DNA of 40,005 nucleotides from an uncultured Verrucomicrobia subdivision 3 bacterium (GTDB lineage Bacteria; Verrucomicrobiota; Verrucomicrobiia; Limisphaerales; UBA11358): NCBI GenBank assembly GCA_903870815.1, contig CAIQEI010000081.1, positions 1 to 40,005 of the forward strand, read 5' to 3'. Shown piece by piece: positions 18,346 to 27,800 of this stretch (position 1 is its first letter; each line of letters starts with the position of its first letter). The notes under the pieces were generated by a model. It saw only the letters and a program-made list of their open reading frames with translations, ran no database searches and was not told where the DNA came from. The position numbers and the translations under genes were made by a program.

Positions 18346-19749
18346 ATGCTGCAGCGCGACCGACTCATCCGCACCCAGGTTCAACAACTCGCCGATGCGA
18401 GCCTGTTTGCCATGAGTTTATGGTTGGCGTTTTGTCTTCGGGAAATGCCGTTTTTTTCCGATTCGCTTGGGCTTGAAACCATTTCGCCGGACTGCTTTGC
18501 CCAGAGCGTCTGGCTTTACTTCGCGCTGGTGCCGGCGGCGCCGCTGGTGCTCGAATCCCAGGGTTTTTACAGCCGGCCGGTGTTCGGTGGCCGGCCGTCA
18601 ATCTTCTGGCCGCTGCTCAAAGCTTGTTCCATCGTGACCGTCGGCCTGATCCTGCTGGTATTTATTTTTCGGAAATCCGAATTCGCGCCGCGCGGGGTGA
18701 TGGTGCTATTTGGTCTCATCAGTTTCGTCCTGGTCTGGGGTAAGGAAGAACTCGTGGCGGTCGCCCTGCGCAGCCGCCTGGCCAAGTCGCAATACCAGCG
18801 CCGCATCATCCTCGCCGGCATCCCGGCGGAAACCGCCCGCCTGCGGCGCGAAATCGGCACCCATTACGGCGATAGCGTGGTGGTGGCGGCGGAATTCAAC
18901 CTGGCCGGCGCACCGGTGCAGGAACTCATCGACCAGCTGCACGAACATTCCGTCAGCGGTGTTTTCGTGACCGCCCGCCATGCGCAAATGGAACGCATCG
19001 AGAGCGTCATCCAGCTGTGCGAGGTCGAGGGCGTCGAGGCCTGGCTGGCCGCGGATTTTTTTGCGACGCACATCGCGCGCGCCAGTTTTGACGAGATGTT
19101 TGGCCACCCGCTGATCGTCTTCCGCACTACGCCGGAGGCCTCGTGGCAGATTATCACCAAGCTGCTGCTGGACTTCTTTGGCGCGCTGGTGCTGATTGTC
19201 GTGACCGCGCCGCTGATGCTGGTCCTCGCCGTATTGGTCAAAATCACCTCGCCCGGACCGGCGTTTTTCCGCCAGCAACGCTCCGGGCTCAACGGTGCGC
19301 CCTTTGAAATTCTCAAGTTCCGCACCATGACCTCAAACGCCGAGCAGCTGCAGCACGAGCTCGCCGCGATGAACGAGATGTCCGGCCCCGTCTTCAAGGT
19401 CACCAACGATCCGCGCATCACGCCGTTCGGCAAATGGCTCCGCCAATGGAGCCTCGACGAGCTGCCGCAGCTCTTCAACGTCCTGCGCGGCGAGATGAGT
19501 CTCGTCGGGCCGCGCCCGTTGCCGGTGAACGAAGTCCGTCGCTTCAGCGACCTTTCGCACCGTCGCCGCCTGAGCGTCAAGCCGGGCCTCACCTGCCTGT
19601 GGCAGGTCAAGGGCCGCAACCAGATCTCCGACTTCAAGGAATGGGTCCGCCTCGACCTTGAATACATCGATAACTGGACCATCTGGCTCGATTTGAAAAT
19701 CCTGCTGCTCACGCCGCCCGCCGTCCTGCGCGGCACCGGGGCCAAGTGA
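18346..19749 (+). CDS. Polyprenyl-phosphate sugar-1-phosphate transferase (WcaJ/WbaP-like)
   Basis: 'FFRQQRSGLNGAPFEILKFRTM', 'LRQWSLDELPQLFNVLRGEMSLVGPRPLPVNEV', 'RLSVKPGLTCLWQVKGRN'. Confidence 0.95.
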   Translation: MLQRDRLIRTQVQQLADASLFAMSLWLAFCLREMPFFSDSLGLETISPDCFAQSVWLYFALVPAAPLVLESQGFYSRPVFGGRPSIFWPLLKACSIVTVGLILLVFIFRKSEFAPRGVMVLFGLISFVLVWGKEELVAVALRSRLAKSQYQRRIILAGIPAETARLRREIGTHYGDSVVVAAEFNLAGAPVQELIDQLHEHSVSGVFVTARHAQMERIESVIQLCEVEGVEAWLAADFFATHIARASFDEMFGHPLIVFRTTPEASWQIITKLLLDFFGALVLIVVTAPLMLVLAVLVKITSPGPAFFRQQRSGLNGAPFEILKFRTMTSNAEQLQHELAAMNEMSGPVFKVTNDPRITPFGKWLRQWSLDELPQLFNVLRGEMSLVGPRPLPVNEVRRFSDLSHRRRLSVKPGLTCLWQVKGRNQISDFKEWVRLDLEYIDNWTIWLDLKILLLTPPAVLRGTGAK

Positions 19750-19760
19750 CGGCTGGAATA

Positions 19761-19843
19761 GTTTAATCGTTGAATCGGTGAATGATTTTCATACCCTACG
19801 GCCGCGACGATTCAACGATGTAACCCTTTAACCATTTAACGAC
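19761..19843. repeat. Second type of palindromic intergenic element (GTTTAATCGTTGAATCG...)
   Basis: gtttaatcgttgaatcg (19761-19777) pairs with cgattcaacgatgtaac (19808-19824), 12 bp perfect; followed by ccatttaacgac up to the TTG start at 19844. Confidence 0.7.
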
Positions 19844-20788
19844 TTGAAAATAAAACAAACCACCTCCGTTGTCACCGGGGCCGCCGGCTTTCTGGGCTCG
19901 CACCTCACCGACTTGCTCATCGCGCGCGGCCATAAGGTCATCGGCATTGACAATTTCGTCACCGGCAGCGTGGACAACATTTCCCACCTCGGCGGCAATA
20001 AAAATTTCAAGTTCATCCAGCAGGATGTCACCGAGTTTATTTTTCTCGATGTGCCAGTGGATTACGTCTGGCACTTCGCCTCGCCCGCCAGCCCGATTGA
20101 TTATCTGCAGATCCCGATCCAGACCATGAAGGTCGGCTCGCTTGGCACGCACAAGGCGCTCGGCCTCGCCAAAAACAAGGGCGCGCGCTTCCTCGTCGCC
20201 TCCACCTCGGAAATCTACGGCGACCCGCTGCTCCATCCGCAGCCGGAGGAATACTGGGGTAACGTCAACACCATTGGCCCGCGCGGCTGTTACGACGAGG
20301 CCAAGCGCTTCGCCGAGGCCATGACGATGGCCTATCACCGCGAGCACAAGGTGGAAACGCGTATCGTCAGGATTTTCAACACCTACGGCCCACGGATGCG
20401 GATCAACGACGGGCGCGTGGTGCCTGCGTTCGTCAGCCAGGCGTTGAAAAACAAGCCCATCACCGTTTTTGGCCGGGGCACCCAGACCCGCAGTTTCTGT
20501 TACGTCTCCGATTTGATTGAGGGCATCTACCGGCTGATGATGAGCGATTACGACCTGCCGGTGAACATCGGCAACCCGACCGAGATGACCATGCTCCAGT
20601 TCGCCGAGCAAATCATCCAGGCCACGAAATCCAAAAGTAAGATCGTTCACAAGCCGCTGCCGCAGGACGATCCCAAGCAGCGCAAGCCCGACATCACCAA
20701 GGCGAAAAAACTTTTGAAATGGGAACCCAAGGTGAAGCTCGCCGACGGCCTGACGGACACGATTAAATATTTCCGCACGAAGGTTTGA
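19844..20788 (+). CDS. NAD-dependent epimerase/decarboxylase, UDP-glucuronate decarboxylase-like
   Basis: '[33 protein letters not shown]', '[34 protein letters not shown]', '[39 protein letters not shown]'; TTG start. Confidence 0.9.
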   Translation: MKIKQTTSVVTGAAGFLGSHLTDLLIARGHKVIGIDNFVTGSVDNISHLGGNKNFKFIQQDVTEFIFLDVPVDYVWHFASPASPIDYLQIPIQTMKVGSLGTHKALGLAKNKGARFLVASTSEIYGDPLLHPQPEEYWGNVNTIGPRGCYDEAKRFAEAMTMAYHREHKVETRIVRIFNTYGPRMRINDGRVVPAFVSQALKNKPITVFGRGTQTRSFCYVSDLIEGIYRLMMSDYDLPVNIGNPTEMTMLQFAEQIIQATKSKSKIVHKPLPQDDPKQRKPDITKAKKLLKWEPKVKLADGLTDTIKYFRTKV

Positions 20789-20792
20789 AGGG

Positions 20793-20871
20793 ATTTCAGA
20801 TTTACGCTATACGATTTACGCGGCCTCCGATTTGCGGCATCGTAAATCGCAAATCGGATATCGTAAATTGA
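20793..20871. repeat. AATCGTA-type palindromic intergenic element, copy 3
   Basis: gatttacgctatacgatttacgcgg ... atcgtaaatcgcaaatcggatatcgtaaat, ending 3 nt before the folP ATG. Confidence 0.85.
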
Positions 20872-21726
20872 ATGATTTTCTCCGCCCGGCAATTTGAATT
20901 TCGGTTCCCGCGCCCGGCGCTCATCATGGGCGTCGTCAACGTGACGCCGGATTCATTTTCCGACGGCGGAAAATACCTGGAGCCGGACGCGGCGGTGGAC
21001 CACGCGCTGGAATTGGTGGCGCAGGGTGCGGAGCTGCTCGATATCGGCGGCGAGTCCACGCGGCCCGGAGCCGAACCCGTCAGCGAGGCCGAGGAGTTGC
21101 GCCGCGTCATTCCCGTGCTCGAGAAACTTTCCCGCCAGGTCAAGGTGCCGGTTTCGATTGATACGACCAAGCCCGGCGTCGCCCGCGCGGCGTTGGAGGC
21201 GGGCGCGAGCATCGTCAACGACACCGGCGCCGCCCTCCGCAAGGATTTTGCCTTGTGGAAAATTGTGGCCGAATATCGCGCCGGCTATATTGTAATGCAC
21301 GCGCAGGGTTCCCCACCGGCGATGCAGGTCAATCCGGTTTACCGGGATGTCGTGCGCGAAGTCAGCGGATTTTTTTCCGAGCGGCTGGGGTTGTTGCTGA
21401 ACGAGGTCGGCCTGCCGATGGAGCAGGTGGTGCTGGATGTCGGCATCGGTTTCGGCAAGACGCTGGAGCATAATCTGGCGCTGCTGGCCGGGCTGCGCAG
21501 CTTTGCCAAATGGCGTCGCCCGCTGCTCCTCGGCGCCTCGCGGAAATCGTTCATCGGGGAGCTGCTCGGCGTGGACGTGGCCCATCGTCTGCCGGCCTCG
21601 CTGGCCTGCACGGTGCTGGCGGTGGGCGAGGGCGCGCACATCATCCGCACCCATGACGTCGCGGAAACGTTGCAGGCAGTGCGGATGGCGGAAGCGGTTT
21701 TTGCCCGTAAAAAAAATGTGGAATGA
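20872..21726 (+). CDS. folP: Dihydropteroate synthase
   Basis: 'IMGVVNVTPDSFSDGGKYL', 'GAELLDIGGESTRPGAEPVSEAEE', 'VPVSIDTTKPGVARAALEAGASIVND'. Confidence 0.95.
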   Translation: MIFSARQFEFRFPRPALIMGVVNVTPDSFSDGGKYLEPDAAVDHALELVAQGAELLDIGGESTRPGAEPVSEAEELRRVIPVLEKLSRQVKVPVSIDTTKPGVARAALEAGASIVNDTGAALRKDFALWKIVAEYRAGYIVMHAQGSPPAMQVNPVYRDVVREVSGFFSERLGLLLNEVGLPMEQVVLDVGIGFGKTLEHNLALLAGLRSFAKWRRPLLLGASRKSFIGELLGVDVAHRLPASLACTVLAVGEGAHIIRTHDVAETLQAVRMAEAVFARKKNVE

Positions 21727-22585
21727 CCTTGAAAACGGCTGGCAGCCCGCGGTGGAGATTTTCATCCTCGCGGTGCTGTTCTATTTTGTTTTCCGCTTCG
21801 TGCGCGGCACGCGCGGCTGGCCGGTGGTCATCGGCTTCGTCGTGGTGCTGCTGGCGCTGAAGGCGGTCACCAGCCTTCTGGATTTGAAGGTGCTGAGCTG
21901 GCTGCTCGACAGCGCTTCGGTGTTCATCGCGGTGGGCGCGCTGGTGATCTTCCAGCCGGAACTGCGCCGGATGCTCGCCGAGCTGGGCAACCTGCCCCTC
22001 TTCGCCAGCACCAGCGAACAGCGCGAAAGCATCGAGGTCATCATCCAGACCGTCGAGCGCTTGGCCGATGTGAAGATCGGCGCCCTCATCGCCATCGAGC
22101 AGTCCATCCAGTTGCAGGAGGCCGTCGAGTCTGGCATCAAGGTGGATTGCGACGCCACGCCGGAGATGCTGGAAACCATTTTCTTTCCGAACAACGCCGT
22201 CCATGACGGTGGCGTCATCATCAAGGGCGACCGCATCGCCTACGCTGCGTGCATCTTCCCGCTGACGGCGCGCACGGACTTGAACAAGTCGCTTGGCACC
22301 CGCCACCGTGCCGCCATCGGCTTGAGCGAGGAAACGGATGCCGTCATCGTCGTCGTCTCCGAGGAGAACGGCATGATTTCCCACGCCTACAAGGGCCAGC
22401 TCGTGCGCGGGGTGACGCTCGAGGAATTGCGCGCCTTTCTCACCTCCGTCATCCTGCGGCCCGCGCGCACCAACAGCATCGTCCAATGGCTCCGCGCCCG
22501 GTTCAGCGAACACCACAAGCCCGCCGGCCCGGCGGTCATCACCCGCCACGAACCGCGCCCCGCGCCCAAACCCAACGGCAAATGA
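21716..22585 (+). CDS. cdaA: Diadenylate cyclase (c-di-AMP synthase, CdaA type)
   Basis: Three N-terminal TMs, 'VFIAVGALVIFQPELRRMLAELG', 'NNAVHDGGVIIKGDRIAYAACIFPLT', 'GTRHRAAIGLSEETDAVIVVVSEENGMIS'. Confidence 0.95.
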   Translation: MWNDLENGWQPAVEIFILAVLFYFVFRFVRGTRGWPVVIGFVVVLLALKAVTSLLDLKVLSWLLDSASVFIAVGALVIFQPELRRMLAELGNLPLFASTSEQRESIEVIIQTVERLADVKIGALIAIEQSIQLQEAVESGIKVDCDATPEMLETIFFPNNAVHDGGVIIKGDRIAYAACIFPLTARTDLNKSLGTRHRAAIGLSEETDAVIVVVSEENGMISHAYKGQLVRGVTLEELRAFLTSVILRPARTNSIVQWLRARFSEHHKPAGPAVITRHEPRPAPKPNGK

Positions 22586-23004
22586 AACCCTTCTCCGCCT
22601 ACCGTGGCTGGCTCGTCGAGGACTTCGGCTGGAAAATCTTTTCGGTCTTGCTGGCCGTTGCCATCTGGCTGACCGTCCACCGCTTCCTGCTGGAATCCGC
22701 TTTGCCCGTCGTCAATCCCGGCGGCAGCACCATCAACTACGAGAACCTCCCGGTGGCCATTGTCTCGGCGTCCGGCGACGTGCGGGACTACTGCCTGTTG
22801 CAGCCCACTGTCACGGTCGCCGTCAGCGGCCTGCCCGAAGCCATCGGCAAACTCACGGCCAACCAGATTCGCGCCACGGTGGATTTGACCAGTACCAACA
22901 CCGTCAACACCGCGAAACAGCCCGTCTGCGTCGCCGTGCCGCCCGGCGTGACCGTGGTCAGCGTCAAGCCCGATGCCATCCGCGTCATCCCGCCGCCGCA
23001 ATAA
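22582..23004 (+). CDS. YbbR-like (CdaR) domain protein
   Basis: Short signal anchor then 'VTVAVSGLPEAIGKLTANQIRATVDLT'; ATGA overlap with cdaA; between cdaA and glmM. Confidence 0.75.
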   Translation: MKPFSAYRGWLVEDFGWKIFSVLLAVAIWLTVHRFLLESALPVVNPGGSTINYENLPVAIVSASGDVRDYCLLQPTVTVAVSGLPEAIGKLTANQIRATVDLTSTNTVNTAKQPVCVAVPPGVTVVSVKPDAIRVIPPPQ

Positions 23005-23016
23005 ATCGCCTTCCTT

Positions 23017-24399
23017 ATGAGTTCTCCCAAAAAAATCTTCGGCACCGACGGGGTGCGCGGCACGGCCAACCTCGAACCCGTCACCGCCGAAACCGCCCTC
23101 AAGCTCGGGCGCGCCGCCGCGCACGTCTTCCAAAACCTCGAGCGCCAGTCCCGCGGACGCGGCAAGCACAAGATCGTCATCGGCAAGGATACGCGCCTCT
23201 CCGGCTACATGATCGAGAACGCCATCTCCTCCGGCATCCTGTCGATGGGCGTGGACGTGGTGTTCATCGGGCCGCTGCCCACGCCGGGCGTCGCCTACGT
23301 CACGCGCAGTTTGCGGGCGGATGCCGGCATCGTCATCACCGCTTCCCATAATCCTTACACCGACAACGGCATCAAGTTTTTCCGCGCCGACGGCTACAAG
23401 CTCGACGACCAGATCGAGGGCGCTATTGAGAACCTCGTATTCTCCGGCGAAGTCGAAAAAATCCCGCCCAGCGCCGAGCACATCGGGCGGGCCGTGCGCG
23501 TGGACGATGCCCTGGGCCGTTACATCGAATACGCCAAGGCGTCCTTCCCCAAGGGCCTGAACCTCGAAGGCCTGAAGCTCGTCCTGGACTGCGGCCACGG
23601 CGCCGCCTACAAATCCTCCCCCTGCGTCCTGCGCGAACTCGGCGCGGAGGTCATCCTTTACGGCAGCCACCCGGACGGCAAAAACATCAACGAGAACTGC
23701 GGCTCCATGCACCCCGAGGCCATGTGCAAACGCGTGGTGGAACACGGCGCGCACCTGGGCATCGCGCACGATGGCGATGCCGACCGCGTTTTGCTGTGCG
23801 ATGAAAAGGGCAACCTCATTGACGGCGACGACATCATGGCCATCGCCGCGCTGGAGATGCTCGCGGAAAAGACGCTCGCCAAAAAAACCCTCGTCAGCAC
23901 CGTGATGAGCAATGCCGGTTTGGAAGCCGCCATCAAAAACGCCGGCGGCAAAATGCTCCGCACCGCCGTCGGCGACAAAAACGTCATCGATGAGATGCTG
24001 CGCGGCGGTTTCAACTTCGGCGGCGAACAGAGCGGCCATTTGATTTTCCGCGACTTCGGCACCACCGGCGACGGCCTCGTGGCCGCCCTGCAAATTCTGC
24101 GGATCCTCAAAACCAGCCAAACCCCGCTGTCCAAGCTCGCGAAATGCTGGACGCGGTTCCCGCAGCTCGTGACCAACGTGAAAGTGCGCGAGAAAAAACC
24201 CTTCGCGCAGCTCGACGGCTTGAACCGGCTCGTGGCCGATGCGGAAAAAGCCCTGGCCGCGCAAGGCGGACGCCTCCTGCTGCGCTATTCCGGCACCGAG
24301 CCCAAGGCGCGCCTGCTCGTGGAAGGCCGCGACCCGGCGACGCTGAAAAGCTGGTCGCAAAAAATCTGCGGCGCGATTTCGAAGCAGATCGGTGTTTGA
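23017..24399 (+). CDS. glmM: Phosphoglucosamine mutase
   Basis: 'KKIFGTDGVRGTANLEPVT', 'GIVITASHNPYTDNGIKFF', 'DGDADRVLLCDEKG', 'GGEQSGHLIF', 'RYSGTEPKARLLVEG'. Confidence 0.97.
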   Translation: MSSPKKIFGTDGVRGTANLEPVTAETALKLGRAAAHVFQNLERQSRGRGKHKIVIGKDTRLSGYMIENAISSGILSMGVDVVFIGPLPTPGVAYVTRSLRADAGIVITASHNPYTDNGIKFFRADGYKLDDQIEGAIENLVFSGEVEKIPPSAEHIGRAVRVDDALGRYIEYAKASFPKGLNLEGLKLVLDCGHGAAYKSSPCVLRELGAEVILYGSHPDGKNINENCGSMHPEAMCKRVVEHGAHLGIAHDGDADRVLLCDEKGNLIDGDDIMAIAALEMLAEKTLAKKTLVSTVMSNAGLEAAIKNAGGKMLRTAVGDKNVIDEMLRGGFNFGGEQSGHLIFRDFGTTGDGLVAALQILRILKTSQTPLSKLAKCWTRFPQLVTNVKVREKKPFAQLDGLNRLVADAEKALAAQGGRLLLRYSGTEPKARLLVEGRDPATLKSWSQKICGAISKQIGV

Positions 24400-24510
24400 A
24401 GCCAGCCGGTCCGGCCGGCAAACCGGTAGGGCTGACCTGTCATTCCAAGGGGCTGAAGCGTGGCCCTAATGAAAGGGCACCATCAGATAATGCATGTCTC
24501 AACGGTAGTG

Positions 24511-24630
24511 GCTTCAAATGCTCTTGATGCTCTTGATGAGCTTGTACCAAGGTTACTCGTTAAATATCGCCTTTCTCAGGAACTGGGTACGGTTGGAAAG
24601 GGTCTCGTCGTCTTGGGTTTCAGCGGTAGC
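24511..24630 (-). pseudogene. Decayed copy of the 3' end of the REC-HATPase gene found at 29240-30496
   Basis: Minus strand reads LSNRTQFLRKAIFNE*PWYKLIKSIKSI* versus LSDDTQFLKKAMLNEELWDKLIKST*; internal TAA, 9-bp duplication and a 1-nt frameshift; roughly 80% nt identity by hand alignment to 29237-29348. Confidence 0.85.
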
Positions 24631-24827
24631 TGGAACAAGCCGAATTCATCGATCCAAGATAAACGGAGGAACTTGGAGACGATTTAAGGGGAAATCACCT
24701 ACGCGCGGCAATTGCAATCGGCCTGAACACCCCGCTAATTCGACTTTGCGACACCGCTGAAGGCAACTGCAAATTAACCTCCAACAACTTTGGTTGCACA
24801 GTGCGTTGCCGATTTTCGGTCAGGCCA

Positions 24828-27800
24828 TCAGTAGTTCATTTCCAGCCGATAAAACCTCTCGTTTTGCGCTGAAACGGACTGATCTTGAATCAGGTAACGG
24901 ATGAAGCCGGTGGCGACTCCGTCCTGGCTGGGTGCGACCGACCAGGTGAGTGGGGTCCAGTTGAGAAGATTGGTGGAGCTTTGGAGAACAACGTTCAGAG
25001 CGGCATCGTTGCGGATGTCGGCAGTGACATTGAAGCTGCTGGCACCGTTGCTGAGGGTGGCGACCAGGCCATTTGGATTTCCGTAGGCAAGGCCGTTGCT
25101 GACGAGGGCGTTCGTCGGCGTACTGCTGAAACCGGTTCCGGGTGCGCCCGGGGTTAGGTCGCCGCTTTGCAACCAGGCCACATAAGAGCCATTGGTCGGA
25201 AAGTTCAGGGGGGCCGCGATGGCGTCGGCCCAGTATTTCCCGAGCGCGATGGCTCCGGCGAGGTTGGGATGGATATAAAATATTCCCTGCATCCCGGACT
25301 CAGGGGTCATCTCGGTTAGATAATTGTTCGAGAAATTATTAAACGCCAGCTTGTCGCCCGCGAAGACCAGGCCGGGATGGAGGGTGGCGTTGTTGGAAAT
25401 CAACAGATCAATTTCCGGGAAATAGGTTTGCAGGCGAGCCAGGCCGGCGGCCCCGTAGAGCGAACTGTTCTGGGTGTTCGGCGAATACCAGGTCGGATAA
25501 TGGACAAAAACCAAAGCGTTGGTGAAATTTGCCAGAAACTGGTCAATGATCGATTGTAAATTCTGCTCGTAGTTGGCGGGGGAAACCGGCGACCCGTTGG
25601 GCCCGCTTTGGGCGCTGTCATTGGCGCCGAGCATGATTGAAAAAACCAGTTGTCCCGGCTGATTCACCTCGAGCGCTGCCGCCGCCGTGATGGCAAGCCG
25701 AAAATCAGACGATGGATTTGAGGAGGGCAACCAGTCTACCGTCGTGTGGCCGCTGTGTCCCTGATTCGACAGGTTCACCGCCACGTTGTAGCGCTGGCCA
25801 AGGCTCTGGGCGCCTTGTACTGCCGAGGCTTGCGTTGCGGGGCTCGCCAGAGTCACCCCATACGTGATGCTATCCCCCACGAAGACGATGTCATAGACGG
25901 GGGAGGTCGGGGGCACCGCCGCGATGGCTTCGGCCGGGGTCACAATCTGCACGTCGTCAATGAAGGAGGTGCGGTCCGACTTCGAATAAGACACCGTTCC
26001 GGCAAAGGAAATCGCATGAACTCCGGCAGTCACATTGAAAGGATTCGATGTGTAAAGCGTCCATTGCGTCGCCGTCGTCCCGGGCGTGAAAGTGCCCAGA
26101 TTGTTTCCGTCAATCAAAACCGCAATGGTTTCGGCGCCGGCTCCCCCGCCCGCGCTGCTCCGACCGCAGGCGCGGAAACGGATGACATACGTGCCCGCCG
26201 TATTAAAAGTCACGGGCTGCGAAATCTGGCCCGTCCCCTGGATGAAAGCGGCTTGCCAGCCTTGGGGAATATACTTGGGCGAGCCCATCAACGTTCCGTT
26301 TTCCGTGACGATACCCGCATAGGAATCTCCCCCGGACGAATTGAATTGCCAGCCGGGTATTCCCGTCAACGGATCAAGCGTTCCCAAGGAAGTGGTGTAT
26401 GTGTCCCCCGCCTGCTGGCTGTCCTCAAAGCTTGGATTAATCACCGTTACAAACGCCCGCACGGCTCCGGCTCCCGGCCATGGCAGCACCGTGAGTGACG
26501 CCGACGTGCTGTTCGTCGTGCCCCCGCTGTTGGATACCGTCACCATAAAATTGGTCGGATCCCCCGGATTCGCATTGCTGAGGTTCAAGGTGGCGCTAGT
26601 CGCTCCCGAAATCCTTCCGCCGTTGGTCAGGTTCACATAAACACCATTGGTTCCCACCTGCCATTGATAGGAGGAATCGGGGATGCCGGTGGCTTGCACG
26701 GTGAATTGCGCGTTCTGTCCCGCATAGACCATTTGCCCCGGCGACGGCTCGGAAAAAATGGTCGGCGGAACCACCGTGGAGCCCGCAATCGATACATTGT
26801 CAATATACGTCGTATGGTCGCCGCTCACGCCGTAAGGCAGCGTCCCGAGAAATTGCAGGGTGTAGGTGCCGGCCGTGACCACCGTAAAGTTGAAACTATA
26901 CAACGTCCAGTCACTAGGGCTGGTTTGTGCGGCATTGCCGGGTGTCGCTGTCCATGACCAGCTCCCCACGGAAACCGTTATCGGGTTGACCCCGTCCGCG
27001 CCCACCCGCCCCATCGCATAAAATTGAAGTGTGTAGGTGCCCGCCGGTAAGACCACCGCCTGGTAAACGTAACCCGACCCCTGGAGAAACACCGCGTTGG
27101 TACCGTCTTCGATGGCCTTGTTCGAAAGCCGGCCGTTGGCCGCGGCGATGCCATCGTAACCGTTGTTCACGGCGGAGGTTCCCAATGTCCAGCCGGTGAC
27201 AGCATTGTCTGGCAAAGTTCCGAAATTGACCGTGTACGTGTCCGAGCTGACGGATGGATTCACCGCCTCAAAGCTTCCGTTGACGACGAAATTCTGGCCG
27301 TTGGTGACCACCGTCAGGGTGGCCGGCGCACTGGTGACGGAGCCGACGCTGTTGGTTACCACCACCACATAATTCAGCGCCTGATTGCTTGCAACATTGG
27401 CGAGGGTCAGGACGTTGCTGGTGGCGCCCGAGACCGTGGCGCCATTGGCCGGGCCATTGTTGAGGTTGGTATAAACTCCGGCCAAACCAGTCTGCCATTG
27501 GTAGCCGAAGGGGGCAGTCCCCGCAGCCGTCGCGCTGAAGGAAACCGTTCTGCCTGGAAAGGTTGTCTGTGAAGCCGGCCCCGTTAAAATGCTCGGATCC
27601 GGGAGCGGCCCCAGTTGAAGTTGAAAGCCGTTCACAGCCGCAAAGGTTTGTCCGGCATTCTCAGTCGCGGTAAAGCTCAACGTGCCATTGGTCAGGACGC
27701 CCGTGAAAGTCTGGTAGGCAATCCCCAACCCCACGGAAATCTGGCGCGAAGCGGCAGTCGTGCCCAGCGTGCTGGACGTGTTCCCGCCCGTGGCTCCCGT

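Noticed and set aside
22387-24360. 657-aa minus-strand ORF opposite cdaA-ybbR-glmM
   Set aside because: Shadow ORF in high-GC DNA; the plus strand encodes three unmistakable conserved proteins
24400-24450. GC-rich dyads after glmM as a terminator
   Set aside because: No T-tract and no single convincing stem
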